64,000 nt of DNA. Source: Amoebophrya sp. A120 (Eukaryota > Sar > Dinophyceae > Syndiniales > Amoebophryaceae). A program made the position numbers and the translations under genes. A model generated the notes under the pieces. That model was given only the letters and a program-made list of their open reading frames with translations. It did no database searches and was not told where the DNA came from. Location: positions 11,759,105-11,823,104 of the forward strand of contig CAJINV010000003.1 in assembly GCA_905178155.1 (NCBI GenBank), in the 5' to 3' direction. How positions within the stretch are numbered: position 1 is the first letter of the stretch; every line of letters starts with the position of its first letter. Positions 1-11,179 of this stretch are shown piece by piece.

Positions 1-387
1 AACAAGGCCGGCCCCTCGCCAGCGCCCGACAGCACTGCACTCGGGGCGCCTTCGCAACACAGTCGCCAAGTGTGGCGAGAAGGGTTCTGCGAGTGAGGTC
101 CACCCGCCCAAGTAAAGGGAGTACCGCGCTCAAGCTTTAGATTCCGCGATGAGCGACCTCGCGCCCTACCCCGCGCGCCGTCGCCCCTCCTTCCCGTCCT
201 CGCCTAGTTCTTCTCTTCCCCTCCCGCCCCTGCGACCGCACTGCTTTTCCTGGAGATTCCTTCCCCCGAGCTAGTAATTTACATTTAATTCAGTTCATCT
301 TGTTTCAAGACCTGATTTCTCAATGATGAATGGTCATCACCATGACCATCTTGAATCAGCATCAACCCCTAAAAAGCAATGACACTA
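1..387. other. GC-rich segment downstream of the first gene
   Basis: The first 240 bases are clearly richer in G and C than the sequence that follows. On the minus strand a TTACTAG splice-acceptor-like motif near 270 is followed by an open, Arg/Gly/Glu-rich stretch. The last codons of the gene at 388 contain GTATTA right after AGG, which could serve as a donor. The segment may therefore hold a further 3' exon of that gene, but nothing here is diagnostic and I assign no function. Confidence 0.25.
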
Positions 388-3300
388 CTACAACTTAAAT
401 AATACCCTCGGCGCATCCCTTGAGTCCCCATATGGCACCGTGCGTTTTCGCAGTCTTCTTCTCGGCAACTGCTTCAGCTGGTCCTGATCGCCCTCGATCC
501 GCAGCACCATGGTGATTTGCGATCTCTTGTCGCCTCGCGCAGCCACGTTCCACGAGGTCACGCCCGTCATCCCGGTGCCCCGAAACGCGATCAACCTCTG
601 CGCCGCCACGTGGAACCACTCGTTGCAGTTTTGCACACAGACTTTGCTCCCCATGCAAAACCCCGCCGCAAAGTTCTCCTTGTGCAACACCGCGAATCGG
701 CGGGAAAACTCGCGCACCCGGTCTCTCAGAGTGGATTTCTTGCCGCAGTTATTACAATGAAAAATGCCCCCACCCCCGAACTTGAAAGCATTTGTATTGC
801 AAACCTTTCCAAATGAAACATTCGCCCTCTTGCATGTATCAGCATCACAGATTTCCGATCGTGAATAGCAAAAATTTGCATTGCAAAAGATCCCAGCAAG
901 AGCGGCGCTTGTCATGCAAGCGATGCGAAACACGACTAGAATCTGCATCAGAAAGATTCATACTCCTTTCGTGCATGACAAAAAGTTTTCATTTGGAAAC
1001 TTCGCATCACAAATTTTTGCAACTTTGAGGGTGGGGGGAACTTTTCACTGTAATAGCAGTGTTTTTTCAGGAAAACGACCCACTGCCGGACGGAGTATCA
1101 AATGTAAAAATGTCTGGGTCTGGAAGAATGCAACTTGTCATGCTAAATCTGAAGCAGGCAAAAAATTGTGGTGCATGATTGCCAAAAGTCGTCCAGTTTT
1201 GACCAAGTCGGGAGGCAGTTTCTCATGCAGGATAGGCATGAGAAGGATCGCACAGAATTTGTCATGCTAGGTCCTGCATTCCAGACCTCATGGGTCATGG
1301 AAAAGCTGCATGAAAAATCGCGCATTCTTCCAGACCCAGACATTTTTACATTTGATACGGAGAGCTCCTGGACGATCCCCAGCGCCGCCTTCTTTTTCTT
1401 CGGCATCTTCGGCACGTCCGCCTCCTTGCCTTCCTTTTTCGCCTTCTGCCGGGCCCGCATGGCCGCCGCCTCCGCGGCCGCCCGCTCCTCCCCGTCCCCC
1501 TCGAAACCCGGATCCAGCATCGGCCACGAGCCGAATTCGCACAAATACTGTCCCGCGTACGCAAGGCGCTGGCGCCCGAAGTAGTCCGGCGGAATCTTCT
1601 CCCTGCCCGCGCGCACCGCCCGGAGCAACGCGGCGCACTCCGGGGTCGGACCCGTGGACCCCCCGGGGGACGCCATTTTCCGGCCCTGTTGCACGTTTCT
1701 GGACGGGGAGGGGAGATTTGTCAATACCGGCGAAGTCGCCGTGCCAGCATGCGCAGCTTTCGTCGGAGAAGACAACTGCTGGTTTTCTGCGTCTTTATCT
1801 CCGACAGCGTTGTTTGTGAACCCGAAGACCGCGTTCGCGTGGTACCCGGCGTTCATTTTCACCGTCGACAGAGCTAAGCGCGCTTTTTTCGACGGCTTGA
1901 CAAAGTTACTCTCCTTGCAAACGCGATCGACAAAAAACACCGCCCGAAACATGTCGTCGACGTTCTTTCCTGTCACGCCCTCGTGCTTGCCCCGCTTGCT
2001 GAGCCACTCGTTACTGACGAATAGCGGCTTGACAAGCTTTTTGTCTTCTTCCTCGAAGGACAGCTGAAACATCGCGGAACTGCTACTTCCCCCTCCCGCG
2101 TTACTATTGTTCATCCCGTCTTCGCCCGCCGTGAGGCTTTTCGCGAGCAGCGTCTGCACGTCGGGAAGGGGCTCATCATCTGACGGCCGTTTGTAGACCG
2201 GAATGGTCACGTACGGCTCGACACCTAGCGGCCCCATTTTCTCCATTCGACGGGTGATCAACTCCTTCCGGTACTCCTTGCTGGCCTGGTTTCGGAACTT
2301 TTGCATCTTGGTCAACACCCCCCAACACTCGTCGTCGTCCAGATTGGGAAAGGGGTCCGGGCTCTTGTTCGTGCCAAAACCAGCGAATCCACCCTCGCCA
2401 TCCGAGGGCAGCGGGGAGTCCGGCTGGTAGTCGGCGGCCTGCTTGCGCTCGGCGAGGAAGGCGAACTCCATCGGATCCCGCATCTTGTCGCCCTCGACGA
2501 GAGACTGTGGTGGAAAAAATTGTTTTTCAATGAAGTAGCGCGCAAAGTCCTCATCTCCTGCAACGTACGGAAGACCACGGCGCATGACAAAAAAATCTCA
2601 AACTCCATGATTTTTCAAATGGATCATAACTCCTCTACCTGCAGCACCGGGAAGACACTGTTTTCCTCCAAGTTCTGGCTTCCGAACAGGATCTCGTTTT
2701 CGCGCAGAACCTTCCCCAACTTCTCCGCCGACTGCTTGTACCACTGCTTCAGACTGTAGATGTCCCGCTGGTCCGCCCAGTTTTCCAGCAACCACTCGTG
2801 CAGGTAGGTCCGGACGGAGTGCTCGCGGAACTGCAGCGTCTCGACCTCGCGCACCAGCTGCGTCCGCAGCACGGTGACAAAACGGTCGAATTCCTTTTCG
2901 TTCACCTTGGCGCGCTCGCGGCCAGCGAGTAGGTCTTCCAGCACCTGCTGCTTCTCCTTTTTCTCCCGTTCCGCGGTGTCTTCGCGGGGCGCGACGTTGC
3001 GCAGATTGGTCACCCAAGACAGCCCGTCGCCATCTTTGAGGTCCTCTGCGAACGGGAGCGAATCCAGGAAACCAAGGCTGTTCATAATTCATGGTGGGTT
3101 GATCAAGTAGTAATCGCCGCACACTTGCAGCTTCAGCAAATGCAGACACGAAACAATTCATCTTCTTCTTCACCAACAGCAAATGCAGATGTTGAACAAA
3201 CACAAAAACTACAAATAGAAAAACCCCATAATCTTCCTATGTATTTTCTCTACCCTCCAGGCTGGGGCGGTTTTGTCCGTTTTTCCCGTCGGTATCCCGT

Positions 3301-6300
3301 CCGCGTCCCGGGAACCTCGTCCTCGGACTCGTCGTCGTCGCCTTCCATCGGGATAACGTTCTTCAAAAATTGCGTAATTTCCTGCGCGTTCCGCTGTTGC
3401 TCCTCTAATACAGATTCCAAAGACTGCCGCAGATGCGCCGGCGTGGCGGTCGACGAGGATGCCTTTGCCATCGAGCTGGGCGCCGCGCGCGACCCTATGG
3501 ACGGCAAATATGTCGGAGTCTACTGGGACGACATGTTTGCAAGACTTGTATGCAATGCTCGGTGGCGAGCAGGACTACACTTGTATCTGTGATGCATCTT
3601 ACGCAACACCAACAGAGCTGCTCGCTTGTGATGCAAAAACGCTGTTTTTTGTGCGGCGTAGGCAAGAAGGTTGCCGTTCGAAAACTTGTCAACGAGCATA
3701 GCTACGTATATATTCAGGTCTGACTGCCATACGCCTGATAGCATGACAACTTTCGACCAGACCCAGACATATTTGCATTTGATAGCCCCTGATCCCGTGC
3801 TATTCGTGAAGGCGATGGACGCATTGGCGTCGAATGTGGGAAAGACCGAATGGTATTCACGGATCGGCTTTCCGTTTTTGTCGTATTTGCTATGCATTGC
3901 AAAAGTACATCGCACGAGCAGAAATCGCATATACAAATTTTGTTCCCAAGAGCAAATGGAGCTTGTCAACATGCTGAAACAAGTAAAGTAGGAAAGATGC
4001 AATTTGTACTGGACTGCGATACTTACACTCTTGCAATGCATATTTGATCGGTAGCGACAACTGCCCCAGCATTTCAACCATGCCATTCGGCCCCATGTCC
4101 ACGATCTTTTTTGCCACTGCTTTCCCGTAGTTCGCGTTCGCCTGCCTGGCGATTTGCCGCTCCGCTTTTTTCAGCTTTTTGTGTAGCACCGGGTCGCCGG
4201 ACAGGCGCTTTTCTATCTCTTGCTTCAAGGAAACTGATTCCGTTTTCTCCTGTTTCAGCAGCTGGATATCTGTGGAAAACGCGGATTTTTCCTTCCGATC
4301 GTGGATCCGCTGCTGCCGCGAGTCCGTTTTCCTGGGTGGCTTTTTCGGAATCCCAAAGGTATCAACCGTTCCGAGATCCGAGTCGCCGGTGGAGGGCTTC
4401 GACGTCCGCGACTCGTTCAAGAGATCTTGTGGTGACTTGACCAGTTTCCGTTGCATCCAACCTTCCTCGATGGAAAGCTGGCCCGAAACGGTGTCCCCCC
4501 AAATCGAGCGGTCCTGATTGGAGGGCCGACCCGGTTGATGTTGGGGTGACCGTGTAGTTCTTGAGGTGGGCAACCGCGAATCGTAGTCGACGTGGTCGTC
4601 GCCATCGTGATAATTCATCCCAGATTCCTGATTTTTCCCCGCGCCCGCTGCAGCCGCTGCACCCGGCGGCCCTGTGGGTACAGCTTTCGCGCCCGTTTGG
4701 TGCCGGGGTGGTCTGCTGCCCCCTTGCTGGGTGGTCCGATTTAGTTGTCCTGGCCCTCCTGCTTGCTGTCCGCCACCGGGCCCAAGGTCCTGACCACCCG
4801 CGCCATTCTCGTAGTAGTCCTGAGCGTCTACCAGCGGGACAAGCTTTTGCAGCTTGTCCGCTTCTATCGAACGTAAGCATGTCTGGGCCTGGAAAAGTGC
4901 AAGTTTGTTTATGCTTGTCTCTTCACATGATGTAATGCGTCAGCAGGAAAAAACAAGTCTCTTGCATGTAATGCAGAAAATGCAGTTTGCAATCCGGAAA
5001 GCGAAACACAAGGGAGCGTGGAAGCTTGCCATGCGTGGCTGCGTATTGCAGTGCACCTACCATTCAAAAACTAGCATCACAAGTCTCCAGACCCAGACAT
5101 GGTCGCAATGCGTAGGCTCCACAAGAGGCACAAACTCCACATCTTCCTCCCCAGTCTGGCTGCCGGGGGTTCCGGTCCGCTTGGCCCGCGGGCCGCTGTA
5201 CCGTGAGTGATACGATCCTTGTCCTTCCTCCTGATGATCCGCATTACCACTGTATTGCGGCTCCAACAACCCCAGCGACTCTAGATCTGTGTCCACGCCG
5301 GCTTGGCTCCCGCGGGACAGCAGCATCGCACGTTTATCAACTACAAATATGTCTGGGTCGCGGAAAAGATGCAACTGGTTTGCGTTGCTGAGTTCTGCAT
5401 GAGAAATAAGCAGTCTGGTATTTGTTCTATTTACGGCACGAGCGTATATTGCAATGTAAAATCAAAAATGAAGTTTAGGTAGATCACTGTAGCCGGAGCG
5501 AACTGCGAGAGTTGATTGTGACAAGAGCTGCTTCGCATCACAGATTTGTTCCCGATCCAGATCGATATTTGCGATGCGTAGCGCTCCTGCAGCGTCAATT
5601 CCGTCTGCTCGGACCGCGACGCCTGCGGCACGAAAAAGCGTCGCGGCTTCGTTGTGGTTACAATCGACCGTGCTAGGTTGGTGTGCTGTAGTGCGGCCTT
5701 CTGCTTGTTCACGTGATTCGTCCCTTGGTGTGGTCCTTGTTGTTGCGCTGGCTGTAGTGCTTGGTGCTGGGAGTTATTATTCCCAGACATTCGGGGCGAA
5801 CTGCTCCGGTTGCGGAGATTTTGCTGTTCCTTCTCGGAGACCGACAAAGAGTTCATGGTGGTCAAACTCGCAGACAAAGACCCCGAGAGGTGCACCCGTG
5901 TAGTCGTCGTGTTGCCGGCCAGCGTATCCTGAGGAAGTAGCGTCCCACCTTGTTCCCATACTCAAACGGCAGGTAATCTGTTATTTTTTGTGGCCACAAA
6001 AAAATCAGCTCTGCCCTGCAAGCAGATTTTTGCAGAGGCCGCCGATCAATTAGTGTCATGCTGTTGGATCTACAGGCCGGCCGTTTTCAATTCTGACCAA
6101 CTCGACCCGGACGCCCCTAAACAGGCTGGGGATCTGCCCCCGGTCCCCTACTGCACGACAGAGCTTACTCGTTTATGCAAATCTAGCACCAGATGAAACT
6201 TCGTTTTATTTGAATATGGGGAGCGGAATTTTTCCTTTTGATAAAGCGTCGTGGTGGTGGTTTTTGACCAGGAGCGGGGCGACTGCATCTGCGACAGCTT

Positions 6301-6602
6301 TTTCAGCTCGTCTTGGTACGTCAGCTCCTCCGCGTTTCGGGGCCGGAAAAACTTCCGCGACAAATGTTGGCCGTCGTAGCGGGCCTGTCAGGGATGAGGG
6401 TCGTGTGGGGGTGGTTTACGTTTTGCAGTTCTAGTTCTACTTCTATTTGGAATAACAGGAATAGTCAGTGAACATAATCGAACAACAACGAAACAAAATT
6501 TTATTGCACAACCTTTAACATTAACCCAATGAACTAAAATAGTACCTTCTGGTAGCACTTGTAGCAGCCACAGGTCGGCGCGTGGATAGCGGTTTGTGTC
6601 AT
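388..6602 (-). CDS. Large protein of unknown function, six introner insertions plus a seventh and eighth near the 3' end
   Basis: I do not recognise this protein of about 1,300 residues. Reading starts at an ATG at 6602 (MTQTAIHAP, then CGCYKC) with an in-frame stop just upstream. Exons run 6602-6546, 6384-6244, 5924-5581, 5334-5115, 4864-4043, 3890-3785, 3495-3254, 3077-2639, 2549-1358, 1095-1056 and 749-388. The gaps at 6385-6545, 3078-3253 and 2550-2638 are ordinary introns with GT donors and AG acceptors; the 2549 acceptor is the least certain. The other eight gaps are TIR elements whose removal keeps frame. The N-terminal half is Gln/Gly/Ser/Thr-rich. A Lys/Glu-rich, probably helical stretch lies near 4100-4250 and another (EFDRFVTVLRTQLVREVETL) near 2800-2900. 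The C-terminal third has an acidic and Ala-rich part followed by a Cys-containing segment (GFCMGSKVCVQNCNEW). No membrane span is obvious. The stop is at 388, unless the exon possible in 1-387 is used. Confidence 0.6.
750..1055. mobile_element. Family A introner element
   Basis: Long imperfect inverted ends (TATTACAATGAAAAATGCCC at the left, mirrored at the right) enclose about 306 bp. The 5-bp duplication GCAGT is perfect (745-749 and 1056-1060). Removing the element and one duplication joins KKHC to GKKS in frame in the gene at 388-6602. Confidence 0.92.
1096..1357. mobile_element. Family B introner element
   Basis: The ends are near-perfect inverted copies carrying AAAAATGTCTGGGTCTGGAA. 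The flanking duplication CGGAG is perfect (1091-1095, 1358-1362). Excision gives GAG CTC TCC GTC CGG in frame. Only a 40-bp exon separates it from the family A element at 750-1055. Confidence 0.93.
3496..3784. mobile_element. Family B introner element, left end diverged
   Basis: The right end is a typical family B terminus (CCAGACCCAGACATATTTGC, ending GATA). The left end, TATGGACGGCAAATATGTC, has diverged. Flanks GACCC and GCCCC match at four of five bases. Excision joins STGSG to ARAAPSS in frame. Confidence 0.85.
3891..4042. mobile_element. Short family B-like introner element (152 bp)
   Basis: TATGCATTGCAAAAGTAC at the left mirrors the right end TACACTCTTGCAATGCATA. The duplications TTTGC and TTTGA match at four of five bases. 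The element lacks the TCTGGGTCTGG core and is about half normal length, so it looks like an internal deletion derivative. Excision joins LSLPIK to YDKNGK in frame. Confidence 0.8.
4865..5114. mobile_element. Family B introner element
   Basis: The ends carry GCATGTCTGGGCCTGG and CCAGACCCAGACATGGTCGC. Flanks GCTTC and GGCTC are decayed, matching at three of five bases. Excision of the element with one five-base flank joins VEP to DKLQKLV in frame. Confidence 0.85.
5335..5580. mobile_element. Family B introner element carrying a dispersed 50-bp repeat
   Basis: Left end TATCAACTACAAATATGTCT, right end GATATTTGCGATGCGTA. The flanks (ACGTT, GCGCT) no longer match well, but removing the element plus five bases joins LQER to AMLLSRG in frame. 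Bases 5446-5496 inside it recur at 60967-61017. Confidence 0.82.
5446..5496 (+). repeat. Dispersed repeat copy 1
   Basis: About 50 bp starting ATATTGCAATGTAAAATC and ending CACTGTAGCCGG. It is nearly identical to 60967-61017 and differs at only a few positions. This copy lies inside a family B introner; the other lies in an intergenic region. Confidence 0.8.
5925..6243. mobile_element. Family D introner element
   Basis: The left end TATCCTGAGGAAGTAG, with CCCATA about 20 bases on, mirrors the right end TATGGGGAGCGGAATTTTTC, which closes with TTGATA. Duplications CAGCG and AAGCG match at four of five bases. Excision joins TTTTL to AGNTTTT in frame. Confidence 0.85.
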
Positions 6603-6922
6603 CGCCTGTCTACGATAGTGCACCACCCTCCCCAGCTCCTTCTCGGGCAAGATTTCAAAGCAGTAGTCGTCTTCGGCAAAGTCGGTATTTTATGAGGGCG
6701 AAAATCAAAATCTACGCTAGTACATCTTCACAAAAATTTCCGATGCAACTCCGTAACTACTATGCGTGCTCTCATAGCAAAGCAGGGAGAGAGGTACTTA
6801 TCTATTTTTACGCGACCCGGTGTTTTGTACAGCTTAGGCAACATCGCGAATGAAAGTCCTCGCGGCACCAATTTGTATATATTATTTGTGTGAAGATGAT
6901 GATCGTAGGTCCTACATCTTCT
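6603..6922. other. Intergenic spacer between the first and second genes
   Basis: This 320-bp gap lies between the ATG at 6602 and the stop codon at 6923. It is AT-rich on its right side and holds no open frame or repeat I can support. It should contain the 5' flank of the first gene. Confidence 0.4.
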
Positions 6923-9900
6923 CTATCTGTGCGATAAATGATTGCTTTTCTCGATGCTACCCTGTTGCTGCGTCAGAACGCTGCTTTTCATCAGATCGGA
7001 GTGCGATATGCATTGCAAATATGTCTGGGTCTGGAAGAGTGTAAACTTGTCACGCAGGTCTTCCATGATCCATGAGGTCTGGAATGCGGGACCAAGCATG
7101 ACAGACTCAGTGATGTCTGTGTCATGCCTTTCCTGCATGAGAAGCTCCGTCCCAACTTCGTCGAAAGTGGACTGCTTTTGGCACTCAAGCAACACAGATT
7201 TTTGCATGATTCAAATTTAGCACGACAAGTTGCAATCTCCCAGACCCAGACATATTTGCATTCGCTATGCGACACCAAGAAACTATTCCGCAGGTTGTGT
7301 TCGTTCATCTGCAGAAAGTGGGGGTCCTGGAGCGACGTGGTGGAAAGTGGAAACTGTTGCAGTTCCAATTGGCTGTTTGTCGGGCCGTCGCTGTTTTTTT
7401 GTCCGCACTTTCAAATGTTCTTTCGTGTTTTTGTCTACATACACAAATTGTCGGTGCTTGAGCTTGGACGATACTAGACTTTACAAAAATACCCTAACCT
7501 CATGCTTTGCATCAATCTTGTCCATAATATGCAAATAACCGACCATCTTCACAGCAGCAAAAAAACAAGGTGGGACAAGCTTCTATAGATAGTTTGGGGG
7601 GTAAAACAACAATCGAATCTACCGTCCTCCTCCGAAGGCCAGCATCATGCTTCCGTGCGTCATACTCGCCCCGGGATCGAACAATTCTTCGTATTTTTGT
7701 CCCTTTTTCGGCACCCCGGCCAAAACATCCCCTAGAGGGGATACCACCCCGGCGTCTTTTTCGAGTTATGCATTGCAAATTATACGCCTAGGTCTGGAGG
7801 AGGATTGCAAGACTTCTTCTGATGCCTGAGTGACATTCCACCCAGCCATCTCTGTGACGCAAGGCCACGAAAAGAGGATCTCCTTGCGGGTCATGCAGAG
7901 ACACGCAGTTCGCCATGCGGAATACGCACCTACTGCACATGGCAGCTAGAATACAACTCGCCCATCTCCATCATTCACAACCCAGCATTAGAAATTGCCA
8001 GAGCCAGACCGAGAGATATTTGCATGTGATACCGGTGAGGTGAAGGCCACGGTGGTGTCTTCCGAGGGAAGTTGGTGGTGCAGAAGATTCAAACTCGTCC
8101 CCGCTTGTGGTTCTTCTAGCTCCCGTGATTGTTGCTGCGAGTTGATTCTCTCCCGCTCGCCCACACTCCTCCGGTCAATCGACAGGTGGTCAAGATTGGC
8201 GGGGTTGTTCTTTGTCAGGTTTACCTCCACCTCGCCCGCCGCGGACTGGAGCTCCGGATAAAGACTGCCCCGGCTGTCGGGCGGAGGGAACAACACCTGC
8301 TGGCCCTCGTTCTCGTTGCGACGCGAAGAGGAGCTGGATTTGTGAAACACGATAGGATGTGGCTGCTGCGCAGTAATATTGGTCGCGTAGTTGTACTGAT
8401 TCCCCACCAATAAAACCCCTCCCTGTCGCATGGCCGGCGCCGTTCCGCTTTCCCGAGGAATCACGCCGCGTCGACCTGCATTAGAATCAGCAAATCCTGC
8501 CTGCTGCTGCTGTTTATTTACCGCTGCGGTCGGCGCGCCGCTCATGATCCCGCCCCCGCCCATCCCCGCCGGAGCACTCGCGCGGGCGGGCGACTTATTC
8601 AGATTCACCGAATCATCGGAGGTGTACTTATCCTCAGGAGCTCCCCGAGGACCACGAAAATTGACGCCCGTCACCGGGGAAGTTGTCGAAGCCACAGCAG
8701 CCCCAGCACCTCCTGGAGCAGCAGCTGCGGTGTACTGCACACTGACCACTCTGCCGCCACTGCCGACCCGCGGACTCGCGAGCTGGTCCCGCTCCGCCCG
8801 GATTACCCGCTTCTGCGGGGTCAGGCCTTCGCGCGATGGTGCCTGCTTTTTCCGTTTAGGCGAAGACGTGTTTGACCCCGGTGTCGGCACCGTGTACTCG
8901 TGTATGGCCTCGGCGCGCAGCTGCTTCAACTCCTGTTGCCGCGTTTTGTTCTGCGTTCTTGCTGCACTGTTGCCCGCCGCCGCCGCGGGGGGAGCGCCGG
9001 AAGGACCAGTTGTGGTGGGCAAATTCAGGATCTCGCCCGGACGGAACACGATCTCCTGCAGCGGGGAGGACACTTTGTCTTTGGAGACGTCCAGCTGCAA
9101 GTCCTGATTTTCGTTGTCCGTCATCTTTCGACGCAGCTTCCTCGACGGTGAACCCGCAGGCGAACGCATACCGCTCAGCGGATCGGGTATCACAGGAGAA
9201 TTTCTTTTTGTACATGCAGCGGCGCTATCGACGTTTGCCTCTGCACATCAATCCTGGGCAGAAACAAAAAAATACACAACGGGTGGGCGAATTCAATGAA
9301 TACAACAACTTGAACTTCTATCCACCCAGCACGACATTTTTAAGTACATACATGATAGACGCATTGTAGCCTCTAGCCGTTCTAGTGTCAGAGTAGCTGT
9401 GCAAAGCACCAAAAATAAATGTCTCCGTGTGATACCGGGCAGAAGATTTTTGTCCACGCTTTCGTGCACCACCCAAGTGGATTCGCCAAAAATGGTTTCC
9501 TCCACGGGCACCACGGTGGTTGCTGCTTCGTTCAGCTGCGCCAGCATCTGGTGGACGGGAGATGACTCGGGGAACGCGGCCAGCGCACCGGGCGTCTCGA
9601 TTGCGCGACTCCCACGGCTGATCGGATTCAACCCACTCGACGCGTTCGTCCCGGCGGAGGCTTTTATGCACTGCAAAACGGAGCAGGGCCTGCGTGCAAA
9701 ACGACTTTGCGCATCATCACGTGGTCCCTAGAAACAGACGGACCCCTTGAGACCACTTTTGGTTTTTTCTCTGATGCTTTAGACTGTTCAACGGCTAGAC
9801 TCAGGGTTGTATCAAAATATCTTAGGTGGAACATCAACACAAGTCTTCTCATGCATCGAGCTCGGCAGAGCATTCTCCTTTCGCAGTGGATAGCAAACGG

Positions 9901-10945
9901 GGCGGGGCGGAGGTAGCCACCACCCGCCTCTGGTTCTAGTTCCTGTGCCATAAAACTCGGCTCGTGCTCGTCGATCGTGGCTCCTCCCAGCGGCAGCACC
10001 AGCGCGCCAATCGGGGTTTTCAGCTCGTGCCCGTCAATGTAGGGTTCCGTGATTGGTGGCTTCCGGCTGCGGGGCGACGACACGGCGGGCGAGCGGCTGG
10101 CACTGCTGGGACTCACACCGCCCCTCCTCGCTGCACGACCACCGGGGCTGTGTAGTTGAGTACCGCTCGTAGAGGCGCCCAACGTAGTACCGAGCAAACT
10201 CGGCTCTGGCTGAACGAGCACTCCTCCCTGATTTGAGGAAGTAGACGCGGACGCGAGGACGTGGTGCCCGCCGGGTCCACCCAGCTGTGCCCCACCGACA
10301 CTGGCTGCTCCGAGGCCAGCACCGAGTTGTTGGCTGGTAGTCCCAACGCTACCGGACAGCTGCGTTGAGCCACCTGCACCGATTATCACACAGAAAAAAA
10401 CTGGCAGGTCATATTTGTAATGCAAAAATAAATAGACAAGAAAACTTGTATTGCATACCCGAAATAGCATGCTACGAGGTCGCCCATGCTGTGTATTTAT
10501 TTTTGCATTACAAATATGCCCTGCCAGCTTTTTTCTGTGGGATACCGATTTCGGAGTCGTGCGACAGCTATGAAGAGGAAATGAAAATACAGTACGTCCC
10601 ACGCTCTGCGGTCAATAAATTTGAATCACAGAGGCGCATCCTGCTCGTGAAAAAAGTTCATATACTGATGTGCTATTCTTTCCTCAATGAATTGTTCGTT
10701 CGTGTAGAAACGAATGATCCGCGTGCAAATTAAGTTCTGTTGAAACCATTGCAGGAGAGAAATCAAATGAAATGCATGATATTGAAGTTGAAGTTGATGC
10801 ACGCTGCTCTGCATGGCAAATTCGAGACCGAGAGCAGATAAGGGGTACTAAAATTGCACGTGCGTAATTGATCTTCCTGGGACATGACGCTCGCGATCAA
10901 TTTGTTCGAAAAAGCCGAGCTGGTCGTAGTGTTCGCCGCAGCCAT
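6923..10945 (-). CDS. Low-complexity protein of unknown function, four introners
   Basis: I do not recognise this protein of roughly 780 residues. A plausible start is the ATG at 10945 (MAAANTTTSSAFSNK); the first donor is not resolved. Later exons are 10567-10545, 10383-9893, 9664-9436, 9240-8032, 7766-7623, 7390-7268 and 7006-6923, ending HLSHR then TAG. Ordinary introns at 9241-9435 and 7391-7622 have GT donors, AG acceptors and matching phases (1 and 2). An AG acceptor (TCTTCATAG) opens the exon at 10567. The other joins are introner excisions at 10384, 9665, 7767 and 7007. Composition is Ser/Thr/Ala/Gly/Pro/Gln-rich, with basic patches (SPSRKLRRKM, SPKRKK) and a short Gln-rich tract, which fits a mostly disordered and possibly nuclear protein. 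That role is inference. No catalytic motif or membrane span is visible. Confidence 0.55.
7007..7267. mobile_element. Family B introner element
   Basis: Starts TATGCATTGCAAATATGTCT and ends CAGACATATTTGCATTCGCTA. The duplication TGCGA is perfect (7002-7006, 7268-7272). Excision joins NSFLVSH to SDLMKSS in frame. Confidence 0.92.
7767..8031. mobile_element. Family B introner element, decayed
   Basis: Left end TATGCATTGCAAATTATACG, right end AGATATTTGCATGTGATA. The GTCTGG cores are still readable but several TIR bases differ, and flanks CGAGT and CCGGT match at three of five. Excision joins AFTS to LEKDAGVV in frame. Confidence 0.8.
9665..9892. mobile_element. Family B-like introner element, strongly decayed
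   Basis: Only the outer ends (TATGCACTGCAAAACGG and CTTTCGCAGTGGATA) remain mirror images, and the flanks GCTTT and GCAAA have drifted. The five-base rule still restores frame, joining RPAPFA to SAGTNASS. Confidence 0.7.
10384..10544. mobile_element. Family E introner: 161-bp near-perfect hairpin
   Basis: Almost the whole element is one inverted repeat: TATCACACAGAAAAAAACTG at the left, with a mirrored arm of about 55 bp at the right. The central loop is under 50 bp. The duplication CCGAT is perfect (10379-10383, 10545-10549). Excision joins HDSEI to GAGGST in frame. It is the only copy of this family in the window. Confidence 0.92.
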
Positions 10946-11179
10946 AAAATTCGTATTTGTGTTGCGCCTATGCAGTGCAAAACGACGACCGCTTCGCAGG
11001 CGCTCCAGGTACTAGTACACTGCAAAAACAGCATAACAATTTTTTCTACCTTGCAGCACATTCTACTTTCAGCAATAAAATTTGCTTTCTCATTTTGGAC
11101 CACGAAGGAGGAGGAAAAACTTGTTTTTTCATTTCTGTACTTTCAGGAACACCTGAAGATAAGTCGTCGTTTGCAAAGC

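Noticed and set aside
7124-7477. A 117-codon plus-strand frame with a hydrophobic end.
   Set aside because: Its first third lies inside a family B introner, and the minus strand gives a continuous frame after excision.
8430-9107. A 225-codon plus-strand open frame.
   Set aside because: It mirrors a high-GC minus-strand exon of the gene at 6923-10945, which is supported by matched splice phases. The plus frame has no such support.
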